From Acidisoma cellulosilyticum (GTDB lineage: Bacteria; Pseudomonadota; Alphaproteobacteria; Acetobacterales; Acetobacteraceae), in contig NZ_JAESVA010000001.1 of the NCBI RefSeq assembly GCF_020621385.1, positions 62,001-126,000 on the forward strand: DNA of 64,000 nucleotides, written 5' to 3'. Position 1 is the stretch's first letter; the number at the start of each line of letters is the position of its first letter. Made by a program: the position numbers and the translations under genes. Shown here piece by piece: positions 46,867 to 55,428 of the stretch. The notes beneath the pieces were generated by a model. It saw only the letters and a list, made by a program, of their open reading frames with translations, was not told the DNA's origin and made no database searches.

Positions 46867-47105
46867 TGGTTCAACGACGTAGCAGCCTATTGACCCGTCG
46901 GTGCAAAGCACCTTGCGTAGTTTAGCAGAACAAATCCTAAGAAAACTAGACCCATTTAAGGTTAGTAATTCAGGTTTGTCGGCTAAACTGAGATTGAGAC
47001 CTCATTATTTTTGTTTATCTGAACGCAAGGTCTCATCTGCTGGGGAGCGATAAGCCCCCTGCCCGGAGCCTTCCGACAAGGAAGGCCCGTCACACCGTCC
47101 CGGTG

Positions 47106-47351
47106 CTAAGCCAACTTCCGGCGGCTGCTCTGACGGCGGATACCGGCGCGGCTATGCCCCCATAGCTGATAATATTCGACGGCAATGCCACCAGCAGGTG
47201 CGAGGTCAATCTCGGGCCGCTCGGAAAGCTCGCTCTCCCAGCCAGGGATTGTCATGACGGCGGGATCACAGCTCTCATCATCCTGACCCTGTAAGAAGGG
47301 CGCACAGATGCGAAGCTCGAAGATCCCATCCTTGTAGGTTGTAACTTTCAT
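47106..47351 (-). CDS. Small hypothetical protein
   Basis: An 81-residue frame preceded by a strong GAGGAGGGGCTC ribosome site before its ATG. The protein (VTTYKDGIFELRICAPFLQG, later PEIDLAPAGGIAVEYYQLWG) ends in a basic tail. No signal peptide, membrane segment or recognised domain. It stands alone in the hairpin-rich tract after tRNA-Arg. A GGAAGG hairpin follows its stop and may terminate it. Confidence 0.55.
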   Translation of the reverse strand: MKVTTYKDGIFELRICAPFLQGQDDESCDPAVMTIPGWESELSERPEIDLAPAGGIAVEYYQLWGHSRAGIRRQSSRRKLA

Positions 47352-47424
47352 GAGCCCCTCCTCGCGGATTGTGCGGACTAACGGGATAGCGACGGATCGT
47401 CAGTTCAGTCTTGTCGTAGAGCGC

Positions 47425-47456
47425 GAGGCGGAAAGATTTGCGGCTCTTCCCGCCTC
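47425..47456 (+). repeat. Stem-loop with TTTGCGGC loop, copy 3
   Basis: Stem GAGGCGG (47425-47431) with CCGCCTC (47450-47456), one A-C mismatch, then AAGA/TCTT closing the loop TTTGCGGC at 47437-47444. It lies upstream of the small minus-strand gene at 47106-47351, in a 218-bp stretch without a gene. Confidence 0.75.
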
Positions 47457-47569
47457 GGTTTGGGCCGGTGACTTACCTAACCAGTGGCACCGCTGGGATT
47501 AACCATACTCATTCAGTAGGAATAAGAGCAAGCAGAAAATTCATGCTCTCGTAAAGGTCATCAGCAGGA

Positions 47570-47743
47570 TCAGGTCAGCTTGATGCCGAGGCAGAATCCG
47601 CGGAGCAGAATATGCACCCCGCCGCCTTTGGGAGCTTTGCGGATTGCAAAAAAAGGCAGTTTCCCGCCGTCCCGCCACTGATCAGCGTACGAAGGAAGAC
47701 CTTTGACGATTGTCAGCCGGCGGGAAGAAAACAGCAGACGCAT
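47570..47743 (-). CDS. Possible small hypothetical protein
   Basis: A 57-residue frame (RLLFSSRRLTIVKGLPSYAD, then GGKLPFFAIRKAPKGGGVHI). The composition looks protein-like and basic, but no ribosome site precedes either the ATG at 47743 or the alternative at 47767. Not recognised; it may be a relic or chance frame. Confidence 0.3.
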   Translation of the reverse strand: MRLLFSSRRLTIVKGLPSYADQWRDGGKLPFFAIRKAPKGGGVHILLRGFCLGIKLT

Positions 47744-47922
47744 GGCAGGGGACTCGCGGTGCCGCATAAAACGGCCCTAACCATAGGCCCCGCAAAAATG
47801 CCGTCTGAGCCCTAAATAGGGCGCCTATCGCTAGGACAGCTCGTTTACTGCCGCGTAACGACTCGCAGCTTCCTTTTCCTCTGCTGCGAGTGCGGCCCGG
47901 TCGGCATTGGCTCCGCCGGCAG

Positions 47923-48219
47923 TCAGAAAGGATAGGCCTGACCGTCCGGGAAAACGATGAAGCGCCGTGCGCCGCTTTGGCCTATCCAGTCGCCATAGCT
48001 GTCTTCGTACATCTGCCGCGCCTGGGCATAGCCCTGCCTGCCCGCATCATAGGCCGCCTCGGGCTCGCTCATGCCGGGTTTCGCGAACCAGGTGCCGATC
48101 TGCTGTGGCGTCATCGGCGTGCCCAGCGGGGCCGGGGCCATGGGGTTAGCCTGCGCCAAGGCCTGCGCGCTGCCACCTAATACCAGACAGCCGAGAATGA
48201 TCAGGGTGGTACGAACCAT
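47923..48219 (-). CDS. Small exported hypothetical protein
   Basis: A 98-residue protein with a signal peptide (TTLIILGCLVLGGSAQALAQ, cleavage near residue 24). The mature part is Pro-rich at first, then helical (PGMSEPEAAYDAGRQGYAQA and RQMYEDSYGDWIG). GAGGGGAGG lies before the ATG. Periplasmic; no family recognised. Confidence 0.7.
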   Translation of the reverse strand: MVRTTLIILGCLVLGGSAQALAQANPMAPAPLGTPMTPQQIGTWFAKPGMSEPEAAYDAGRQGYAQARQMYEDSYGDWIGQSGARRFIVFPDGQAYPF

Positions 48220-48342
48220 GACCTGCCTCCCCTCTTTTAAGGCCCGGTTTGTCCAGGGTCTTGGGGCAGCACTATACGCCGTTCGATTCGAGCCGCTTCT
48301 GAAGTTATTGCGATTATGCCGGCATTTTTTTGCGGATAGCTC

Positions 48343-49296
48343 TCACCCCACCCAGGCGAGGTAGCCGGAGACCGTGATGAGCGAAAGAATCGTCGAGATC
48401 AGAATGGCATTCGCCGTCACCCGCGCCTCTCGCCGATAGAATTCGGCCAGCATGAAGGGACCGGTGCCGGTCGGCAGAGCGGACAGCACAACGGTCAGGT
48501 GGGTCACGGCCGGCGTCAGGTGAAAGACCTGCGTCGCCAGCACCCAGGCCAGAACCGGCTGCACGATGAGCTTGAGGCCGACCAGCATCAGCCCGCCTGA
48601 CAGATCGCCCGGCGCGGCCGGTGCGACGGTCTCCGTCCGGCGCGTCTCGCCCAGAAACAGACCAAGAGCGACCAGCGCACAGGGCGATGCCGCGTCACCT
48701 AATAGCTTGAAGAAGGTCTCCGCGCTTCCTGGCAGCGGCAAGCCGCTGGCAGCCCAAAGCGCGCCCAGAACGGGGGAGACCAGCAGCGGATTCTTGACCA
48801 GCGACAGGCCAACTTTTCGCGCCAGACGGGCCGGATGGGCCTCTGTCTGCAGCCCTACTTCGATCAGCACGATCGCGACCGCAAAAAGCACGCAGACGGT
48901 GATGATGGCCGCGATCGTCGTCAGCGTCAGGCTGCCGCGCCCGAAGACGATGATGCTGAGCGGAAAGCCGATGAAGCCGGTATTGGCATAGGCCGCGTTC
49001 AGCCCGTCGATACTGACATCGGCCAGGTGCCGCCCGCCGCGCAGGCGCAGCGCGATTGTCAGCGCAAAAATGATGAAACAGGCCAGCGTGAAGGCCGCGA
49101 TGAAGCGCGGCTGATAGAGTGCGACCCAGGTGGTATGGGCCATGATGTCGAACAGCAGCGCCGGCAGGGCGAGATAGACCACGAAGCGGTTCAACTCACG
49201 GGTCGAATTCGGCCCCAATATATTCGCCCGGCGGCTGATGAAGCCGACGAGGATAAGCGCGAAGATGGGCAGGACGATAAAGAACGTCGTGAGCAT
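48343..49296 (-). CDS. AEC family transporter
   Basis: A 317-residue membrane protein with about ten hydrophobic segments in two five-helix halves. FIVLPIFALILVGFISRRAN at the start and NTGFIGFPLSIIVFGRG near residue 110 are AEC hallmarks, and the C-terminal half has LSALPTGTGPFMLAEFY. AEC proteins export auxin-like compounds or carry dicarboxylates such as malonate or malate. It is followed upstream by a citrate synthase homologue on the same strand. Confidence 0.88.
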   Translation of the reverse strand: MLTTFFIVLPIFALILVGFISRRANILGPNSTRELNRFVVYLALPALLFDIMAHTTWVALYQPRFIAAFTLACFIIFALTIALRLRGGRHLADVSIDGLNAAYANTGFIGFPLSIIVFGRGSLTLTTIAAIITVCVLFAVAIVLIEVGLQTEAHPARLARKVGLSLVKNPLLVSPVLGALWAASGLPLPGSAETFFKLLGDAASPCALVALGLFLGETRRTETVAPAAPGDLSGGLMLVGLKLIVQPVLAWVLATQVFHLTPAVTHLTVVLSALPTGTGPFMLAEFYRREARVTANAILISTILSLITVSGYLAWVG

Positions 49297-49386
49297 GAGG
49301 GTCTTTGCCAGGTCCCATCCTGCTTACCGTCAGCACCGGCCCTCACCAACCCACACTTTTGCAGTGCAGCAAGAATTTTGCTCAGC

Positions 49387-50463
49387 CTAACGCGCTTGTG
49401 CATAGACCGGCCCGACATAGCGCGATTGCGGGCGGATCAACCGGCCGGTCGCCTGCTGTTCCAAGGCATGGGCGACCCAGCCGCTGACACGTCCCATGGC
49501 GAAGACGCATGTAAAGGCGTCGGGCGGAAACCCGACCGCTTCCAGCAACAAAGCCGTGTAGAATTCGACATTCGTCTCCAGCACGCGGCCGGGTTTCTCC
49601 GCCCGTAGAACGGCCAGCGCGGTCTGCTCGACCTGTTCCGCGAAAGCGAGACGCTCGGCCGATTTGGCCGAGCAACCCAACTGACGCACGGCCGCCTTCA
49701 AGGCATCCGCACGCGGATCGCGCGTGCGATAGATGCGATGGCCGAAGCCCATCAGCCGCCCGCCTTGCGCCACTTCGCGTTTCAACCAGGCGCGCGCATC
49801 GCCGTCAGCCGCAATCGCATCCAGCATGGCGATCACCGGGCCGGGCGCGCCGCCGTGCAGCGGCCCCTTCAACGCGCCGAGACCGGCCAGAATGGATGAC
49901 GTCAAGCCGGCGCGGGTTGAAGCAACAACACGCGCGGCAAAGGTCGAGGCGTTGAGGCCGTGATCGCAAACGGCAACGAGATAGGTGTCGAGCGCGCGGG
50001 CCAGCGCGCCGCCCTCATCCTCCCGTCCCAGCATTGCCAGGCAATCGGCCGCATGACCAAGCGCCACGTCAGGTGCCACCGGTGCCTGTCCCGCCTGCAG
50101 GCGGATCATCAGCGGCGTCAGCACGGCGGGTGCGGCGATCAGTCTGAGCAGATCATCGACCTTGACACCGTCAGGCATGAAGGCGATGCCGGCACGCATG
50201 CCGTCATAAAGGTCGAGCCGCGCCAATTGATCCATCACCGGCGCGATGCGCGTAAAGACGTCCATGCGGGCTGCGCCCAGCGCCGCGCCCTGTGACAGAT
50301 CCGGCACGAGGTCCGAAAGCAGCAGAGAGACCACATCCTCATAGGAAAGCCGTCCGGCGATCTGGCCCAGCGGCTGGCCACGAATGACCAGCCGGCCCGC
50401 GATCCCGTCGACATCCGACAGCGCGGTTTCCGCCGCGATGACATCATCCAAGCCACTGATCAT
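49387..50463 (-). CDS. Citrate synthase family protein
   Basis: A 358-residue citrate/2-methylcitrate synthase homologue. Catalytic regions are DHGLNASTFAARV near residue 189, GPLHGGAPGPV near residue 217 and GFGHRIYRTRDPRA near residue 252. The usual PN-V-D-F motif is TNVEFYT here, with Glu in place of the catalytic Asp. GWVAHALEQ near the end is normal. Divergent from a second homologue with only 76 bp between starts. Substrate uncertain. Confidence 0.85.
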   Translation of the reverse strand: MISGLDDVIAAETALSDVDGIAGRLVIRGQPLGQIAGRLSYEDVVSLLLSDLVPDLSQGAALGAARMDVFTRIAPVMDQLARLDLYDGMRAGIAFMPDGVKVDDLLRLIAAPAVLTPLMIRLQAGQAPVAPDVALGHAADCLAMLGREDEGGALARALDTYLVAVCDHGLNASTFAARVVASTRAGLTSSILAGLGALKGPLHGGAPGPVIAMLDAIAADGDARAWLKREVAQGGRLMGFGHRIYRTRDPRADALKAAVRQLGCSAKSAERLAFAEQVEQTALAVLRAEKPGRVLETNVEFYTALLLEAVGFPPDAFTCVFAMGRVSGWVAHALEQQATGRLIRPQSRYVGPVYAQAR

Positions 50464-50539
50464 GTCGCTTCTCCTTGATTCACGCCGCTAAAAATGCTGC
50501 CCTCATCGCTTTCCATCAATCTTGATCAATATAATCAAT
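50464..50539. promoter_or_regulatory. Divergent promoter region with ATCAAT repeats
   Basis: The 76-bp gap carries three ATCAAT copies at 50515-50520, 50525-50530 and 50534-50539, spaced 4 and 3 bp, right against the start of the HTH-bearing citrate synthase gene. TTGAT-N7-ATCAA also forms a dyad there. Because that protein carries a helix-turn-helix, it may bind here and regulate both genes (inference). Confidence 0.4.
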
Positions 50540-51667
50540 ATGAACGCATGGATTGATCGGCAAACGGTTCTGGATTTGCTCGGGATCAGAGCCCAGACGC
50601 TTTATGCCTATGTCAGTCGTGGCCAGATCGGCATGCAGCCGGACCCGGCCGACCCGCGCCGCAGCCTGTATCGGGCCGAGGATATCGAAGGTCTGAAAAC
50701 CCGCCGCAGCCGCGGGCGCCGGGTTTCCATCGTCGCGGCCAGTACCATGCAATGGGGCGAACCTTCGATCGAGACTGCGATCTCCACCGTACGCCATGCG
50801 CGGCTTCTCTATCGCGGGCAGGATGCCGTTACCCTCGCGCAGACAGCGACCTGCGAGGACGCGGCACGACTATTATGGGACAGCGCCCGTCCGATCAGCT
50901 TCGCGGGCATGACGCCGCGTGCCTGTGATCCATTTTCCGCGCTCGCGGCGCTGATCCCGGTCAGTTATCCGGCACTCGGGCGCGGCGTCGAAAAACTGCA
51001 TGAGGATGCAGAGCAAGCCATCGCCTGCCTGGCGACCGCGCTTGGTGCCGCAACCAGCCAAGCGCCTTTGCATGAAAGACTGGCCAAGGGTTGGGGCTTG
51101 GATGAGCCGCATAGCGCGCCGATCCGCATGGCGCTGGTCCTGATCGCAGATCACGAACTCAACGCTTCCACCTTCGGGGTGCGCGTCGCGGCCTCGACCG
51201 GCGCTTCAATGGCCGCCTGCCTGCTGGCGGGCCTGTCCACCCTGTCCGGTCCCCGCCACGGCGGGGCCGCCAATGCGGCCATGGCTCTGCTCCACGAAGC
51301 GCATGCGATGGGAGCAAGAGCTACCCTCACCCGACATCTGGCCACAGGCCAGGCGTTGCCAGGTTTCGGGCATCCGCTTTATCCGATGGGCGATCCGCGC
51401 GCCGCGGCGCTGCTCAAAGCGCTGCCGCCCAATATGCTGACCGACCGGCTGTCGCAGGACGCCACAGACCTGACCGGCACGCCACCAAACATCGATTTCG
51501 CGCTGGCAGCGCTCGCGGCCTCGGGCAACTTCCCGCAGGATGCACCCTTTCGCCTTTTTGCCCTCGGCCGCAGCCTGGGCTGGGTCGCCCATGCCGTCGA
51601 ACAACTGGCAACCGGCAGCCTGATCCGCCCGCGCGGCATCTACACGGGCAAGCTACCGCCTAACTAA
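50540..51667 (+). CDS. Citrate synthase family protein with N-terminal helix-turn-helix
   Basis: About 375 residues. Residues 1-60 form a MerR-like helix-turn-helix (AWIDRQTVLDLLGIRAQTLY, then AYVSRGQIGMQPDPADPRRS). The rest is a citrate synthase domain with DHELNASTFGVRV near residue 205, GPRHGGAANAA near residue 234, GFGHPLYPMGDPRA near residue 275 and PPNIDFAL, which keeps the catalytic Asp missing in the divergent homologue. GWVAHAVEQLATGSLIRPRG ends it. Enzyme, regulator or both. Confidence 0.85.
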   Translation: MNAWIDRQTVLDLLGIRAQTLYAYVSRGQIGMQPDPADPRRSLYRAEDIEGLKTRRSRGRRVSIVAASTMQWGEPSIETAISTVRHARLLYRGQDAVTLAQTATCEDAARLLWDSARPISFAGMTPRACDPFSALAALIPVSYPALGRGVEKLHEDAEQAIACLATALGAATSQAPLHERLAKGWGLDEPHSAPIRMALVLIADHELNASTFGVRVAASTGASMAACLLAGLSTLSGPRHGGAANAAMALLHEAHAMGARATLTRHLATGQALPGFGHPLYPMGDPRAAALLKALPPNMLTDRLSQDATDLTGTPPNIDFALAALAASGNFPQDAPFRLFALGRSLGWVAHAVEQLATGSLIRPRGIYTGKLPPN

Positions 51668-51671
51668 AGAT

Positions 51672-52811
51672 TCAGCGGTCGATGACGAGATCGCTGAGCG
51701 GTTTGGAGCAGCAGATCAGCACCATGCCCTGGTCGATTTCGCGCTGCCGGATGCCACCCTGATGCTGCATCGAGACCTCGCCCGAGACGAGCTTGCTTTT
51801 GCAGGTGCCGCAAAGCCCGCGCGTGCAGGATGACGGCAGACGCATGCCGGCGGCGCGCGCGGCGGCCAGAACATTGGTATCGGCCGGAACCTCCACCACG
51901 CGGCGGCTTTTGGTGAATTCCACGCGGAAGGTCTTCACCGCATCGTCGGTATTCGCGGGTGGGGCGACAGCGGCATCCGCCGGCGCCAGATCCTCGAACT
52001 TGAAGCTTTCCTCATGGTAGCGGGCCATGTCGAAACCGGCCTGCTCCAGAATGCCGCGCACGCCGGCCATATAGGGCGCCGGACCGCAGGCAAACACCTC
52101 ACGTTCCAGAAAATCGGGTGCGGCGAGTTGCAGCATCGGGAGGCTCAGACGGCCGCGAAGCCCGCCCCAGCCCTCACCCGGACTGTCATGCTCACAGACC
52201 GAAACCGCGCGGAAATTGGGCTCGCGCGACATCAGCGCCAGCTCGTCCCGAAAAATGATATCGGCCGGGCTGCGCGTACTGTGCAGGAAGACGGTATCGG
52301 TCTCCAGCGCCAGATCGTGGAAGCTGCGCGCCATCGACATCGACGGTGTGATGCCGCTACCGGCCGAAAGCAGCAGGTATTTGCCGTTGGCCGAGGCATG
52401 GTCGGCGCAGTTGAATTCGCCCATCGGCCCCATGGCGCGGATTTCCATGCCCACCTTCAGGTGATCATGCATCCAGGGGCTGACGACACCGCCGGCGAAG
52501 CGCTTGGTGGTGATCGCGATCAGATGCGGCCGCGTCGGCGAGGAGGAGATGGTATAGCAGCGATTGACCTGCTGACCGTCGATGGTGAGGTCAAGCGTCA
52601 CGAATTGGCCGGGCTTGTAATCGTGCAGACGCGGCGACCGGCCGGAGAAGACGAAGGTCTTCACGTCATGCGTTTCCTGCCGGATGGCCCGGCAGACGAG
52701 AACGTCATCCTCCTCCGAATCCCATTTCGGAAGCGCCCCGGTTTCGGGGGCGATCGTCAGGCGCCTGGCCGCCAGCAGTTCCGGCTTGGCCGGTTCCGTC
52801 ACAGCCGACAT
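51672..52811 (-). CDS. gbcB: Hybrid flavin/ferredoxin oxidoreductase, GbcB-like
   Basis: A 379-residue reductase. FAD-binding RCYTISSSPTRPHLIAI near residue 84 and NAD-binding LLLSAGSGITPSMSM near residue 150 precede the CGPAPYM motif near residue 240. The C-terminal 2Fe-2S domain has CTRGLCGTCKSKL and a last Cys in ICCSKPL. It passes electrons to the Rieske oxygenase encoded just upstream, overlapping it by one base (TGATG). GbcB serves glycine-betaine demethylation in Pseudomonas; stachydrine or carnitine systems are similar. Confidence 0.82.
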   Translation of the reverse strand: MSAVTEPAKPELLAARRLTIAPETGALPKWDSEEDDVLVCRAIRQETHDVKTFVFSGRSPRLHDYKPGQFVTLDLTIDGQQVNRCYTISSSPTRPHLIAITTKRFAGGVVSPWMHDHLKVGMEIRAMGPMGEFNCADHASANGKYLLLSAGSGITPSMSMARSFHDLALETDTVFLHSTRSPADIIFRDELALMSREPNFRAVSVCEHDSPGEGWGGLRGRLSLPMLQLAAPDFLEREVFACGPAPYMAGVRGILEQAGFDMARYHEESFKFEDLAPADAAVAPPANTDDAVKTFRVEFTKSRRVVEVPADTNVLAAARAAGMRLPSSCTRGLCGTCKSKLVSGEVSMQHQGGIRQREIDQGMVLICCSKPLSDLVIDR

Positions 52812-54088
52812 CAGGCAAGTCCCGCCTTCAGCCGGTCGAGGTACCATTTGCAGAACTTCTCCACCAAGGTCTCGGTGAAGGGCGAATAGGGGCCGGGCTC
52901 ATAGGCCGGCGTGCGGGCACCCGCCTGGGCATATTCCACCAGCGTCGCGTCCTGCTGGTTGGTCGCGTTCCACACGCTGGTCAGATTCTCGACGTCATAG
53001 TCGATCCCTTCCCGCGCATCCTTGTGGACCAGCCACTTGGTACGAACCAGGGTCGTCTCCGCGTCGATCGGAATTGTCGTGAAGGTCACGATGTGATCGC
53101 TCATGAAATGGTGCCAGGAATTCGGCTGGGTCCAGAAGGACAGCCCGCCCAGCGCCGTATCGGTCAGCTTGCCGAGCAGCTTCCTGGATGCGACCTTCGT
53201 GTCCAAGGTCTGGCTTTCGCCGCTCTGGTCGATCGGCAGGCGCTGCGTGCGGAAACCGGTGATGCAATCGTCGAGATGATCGACCTCGGCCGAGGGGATG
53301 CCGCAGCTTTCCCAGCGTGCATGCGACGTCGCAACCAACTCGTCATAGCGTGCGGCCTGGGCCAGTTCCGTCTCGTCCATCTGACCGGGGGCGAAACCGA
53401 AACCATAGGCAAACAGCGGAATCGTCAGCTCAGGGTGATTGCCCGAGCAATGGTAGCATTCGCGGTTATTCTCCAGCGTCAGCTTCCAATTGCCCTTCTC
53501 GATCAGATCAGCCGAGGCCGCGATCTTGGTATTGGCTATGTCATGCGGCGCCAGATAAGGCGTCATCACCCGGTCCAGCTCATCGATATCGGCCGGCGCC
53601 TCGGCTGCCAGGCAGATGAAAATGAGCCCGGCGATGGAGCGGACATGAACCTTCTTTAGGCCGAAGCAAGATTTGTCGAAATCCTCGCCCATATGCTCGG
53701 CATAGATGAGCTTGCCTTCGAGGTCGTAGGTCCACTGATGATAGGGGCACACGAGATTGCCGACCGCCCCGCTCTCACCCTGCACCAGCTTGGCGCCACG
53801 ATGGCGGCAGACATTGTGGAAGGCGCGCAGCCCCATATCGTCGTCGCGCAGGATAACGATGGAATTGCGGCCCAGATTGACGGTGACATAGTCGCCCGGC
53901 TCCGGCACTTCCGGCTCCACCGCGACATAGATCCAGGTGCGGCTGAAGATCAGCTCCATATCCGCGTCGAAAATCTCTGGGCTGGTATAGAAGGGCGCTT
54001 CCAGGCTGTAGCCGGGCTGCCGCCGCGCAATCAGTGACCGCAAGGCGGCCAAGCTTTCGCCGCTCAAGCCTGTCTGCTTCAGGGTCAT
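52811..54088 (-). CDS. gbcA: Rieske aromatic-ring-hydroxylating-type oxygenase alpha subunit, GbcA-like
   Basis: A 425-residue oxygenase. The Rieske cluster is CRHRGAKL and CPYHQW, near residues 91 and 112. The mononuclear iron site is ENNRECYHCSGNHPEL near residue 205, which contains the two histidines and the bridging acidic region. The ECYHC form is typical of quaternary-amine demethylases such as GbcA and stachydrine demethylase rather than ring hydroxylases. With the GbcB-like partner and a GlxA-family regulator it likely demethylates glycine betaine or a relative. Confidence 0.82.
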   Translation of the reverse strand: MTLKQTGLSGESLAALRSLIARRQPGYSLEAPFYTSPEIFDADMELIFSRTWIYVAVEPEVPEPGDYVTVNLGRNSIVILRDDDMGLRAFHNVCRHRGAKLVQGESGAVGNLVCPYHQWTYDLEGKLIYAEHMGEDFDKSCFGLKKVHVRSIAGLIFICLAAEAPADIDELDRVMTPYLAPHDIANTKIAASADLIEKGNWKLTLENNRECYHCSGNHPELTIPLFAYGFGFAPGQMDETELAQAARYDELVATSHARWESCGIPSAEVDHLDDCITGFRTQRLPIDQSGESQTLDTKVASRKLLGKLTDTALGGLSFWTQPNSWHHFMSDHIVTFTTIPIDAETTLVRTKWLVHKDAREGIDYDVENLTSVWNATNQQDATLVEYAQAGARTPAYEPGPYSPFTETLVEKFCKWYLDRLKAGLA

Positions 54089-54240
54089 AACCCCGATCCC
54101 TCCAAATTGAAGAATGCCCGCATATCAACGCTGGCCTTATCCTGTCTGGCCGGGCGCCACTCTGTTTGCGCCGATGCGACAAGCGCCTTGCCCAAATCCG
54201 CGCGGGCCAATCTCGTATTGAGTTTGGTCGCGGTGCCGCG

Positions 54241-55347
54241 CTACTCGAAAATCCGCATGGCAGCCAAATGAGCGTTGGGCGGCGGCATGGTCGGCATGGC
54301 GGGTTCGTTATCGACCGGCCGGGGCTTCTCACGCGTGCGCGCATCCGTCGGCGTGAAGCCGTGCAGAGCCTTGAACTTGCGGGAAAAATGAGCGCAGTCG
54401 GCAAAGCCCGAGTCGAGTGCGATTTCGGTAATCGACAGATCCGTATGGTCCAGCAGCCAGCGCGCATAGCGCAGCCGCAGCAGCCGGTAATGCTGCGCCG
54501 GCCGCACACCCATGGCGCTTTGAAACAAACGCTCCAACTGACGAGGAGAGATCGACAGGCGAGAGGCGAGTTCCGCGATCGGCAGCGGGTCCGCGACATG
54601 CTGCTCCATCAGCAGCAAGGCGCGGCGCACACGCTCATCGCCGACAATTTCGTCATTGGCCGGCGGATGCGGCTGCGCCTCGCTGCCCGCGCGCACACGG
54701 TCCAGCAGCAGAATGTGGCGCGCCTTCTGGGCGATGGCGCGACCCAGATGCCGCTCGATCAGAAAACTGGCGAGATCGGCCGTGCCGGCGCCGCCGGAAC
54801 AGGTGATGCGGTTGCCGTCGACGAAGAACATGCGGTCGGCGATCACGCGATGGTCCGGGAATTCCGACAGGAAATCCTGATAGCAATACCAGCTGACGCA
54901 GACGCGCCGCCCCTTCATCAGCCCGGCACGGCAGAGGATGAAGCCGCCGGTACAAAGCCCGATCAGAGTCACGCCGTCACGCGCGGCGGCGGCCAGATAG
55001 GCATTCGTCTCGTCATCGATCTGCGGGCCGGTATGGAGCAAGCCGCCCACCACGACGATATAGTCGAAATTCCTGGGGTCCAGAAAACCGCTGTCCCGGT
55101 TGATCTGGACGCCGCAGCTGGCCTTCACCGCCGTCTGGCGGCTGGACATGATGGTCCAGCGGCATTGAATGGGCCGGCTGCGGTCGCCCTCATCCGAGGC
55201 GAGGCGCAGGAAATCCACAAAAAGGGAAAAGGCCGAGAGGGTGAAATTCTCGGCCAGAATGAACCCGACGGATAGCGGCGGGCGGGCACGCAGCCCCGCC
55301 ATCTTGCCGTCATCCGTCAACCTGCCTCGATAAAGATTTGCGACCAT
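54241..55347 (-). CDS. GlxA family (GbdR/CdhR-like) transcriptional regulator
   Basis: A 368-residue regulator. The N-terminal DJ-1/PfpI-like domain (VGFILAENFTLSAFSLFVDF, FDYIVVVGGLLHTGP, GLCTGGFILCRAGLM) binds ligand without catalysis. The C-terminal AraC domain has IAELASRLSISPRQLERLFQ and SITEIALDSGFADCAHFSRK. GbdR and CdhR of this family respond to glycine betaine/dimethylglycine or carnitine. It lies 152 bp upstream of the gbcA-like gene, same strand. Confidence 0.88.
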   Translation of the reverse strand: MVANLYRGRLTDDGKMAGLRARPPLSVGFILAENFTLSAFSLFVDFLRLASDEGDRSRPIQCRWTIMSSRQTAVKASCGVQINRDSGFLDPRNFDYIVVVGGLLHTGPQIDDETNAYLAAAARDGVTLIGLCTGGFILCRAGLMKGRRVCVSWYCYQDFLSEFPDHRVIADRMFFVDGNRITCSGGAGTADLASFLIERHLGRAIAQKARHILLLDRVRAGSEAQPHPPANDEIVGDERVRRALLLMEQHVADPLPIAELASRLSISPRQLERLFQSAMGVRPAQHYRLLRLRYARWLLDHTDLSITEIALDSGFADCAHFSRKFKALHGFTPTDARTREKPRPVDNEPAMPTMPPPNAHLAAMRIFE

Positions 55348-55428
55348 AGGCCGATATTACAATCCTGCGGCAAAAAGGCGAAGCCATTCGGAATGGGCGC
55401 GTGACACCAAGCGCCTCGCCGCGTTCGA

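Larger units (their letters stand above)
46564..47105. other. Gene-free, hairpin-rich tract downstream of tRNA-Arg
   Basis: No credible protein gene in 542 bp; base composition is more AT-rich than the window. Folds seen by eye include AGGGT-GAA-ACCCT near 46665, GTCTGT/ACAGAC near 46770, the two TTTGCGGC-loop hairpins, GGTGC-AAA-GCACC near 46900, the 8-bp inverted repeat TGAGACCT/AGGTCTCA (46995-47002 and 47028-47035) around an AT-rich 25-mer, and CCTTCC-GACAA-GGAAGG near 47070. It could be a structured RNA, island debris or both. Confidence 0.5.

Noticed and set aside
46800-47456. The TTTGCGGC hairpins as integron attC sites
   Set aside because: They lack the GTTRRRY/RYYYAAC core sites and there are no cassette genes or integrase nearby.
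46255-47922. Genomic island inserted at tRNA-Arg
   Set aside because: No integrase gene and no second copy of the tRNA 3' end was found in the window, so an island cannot be claimed.
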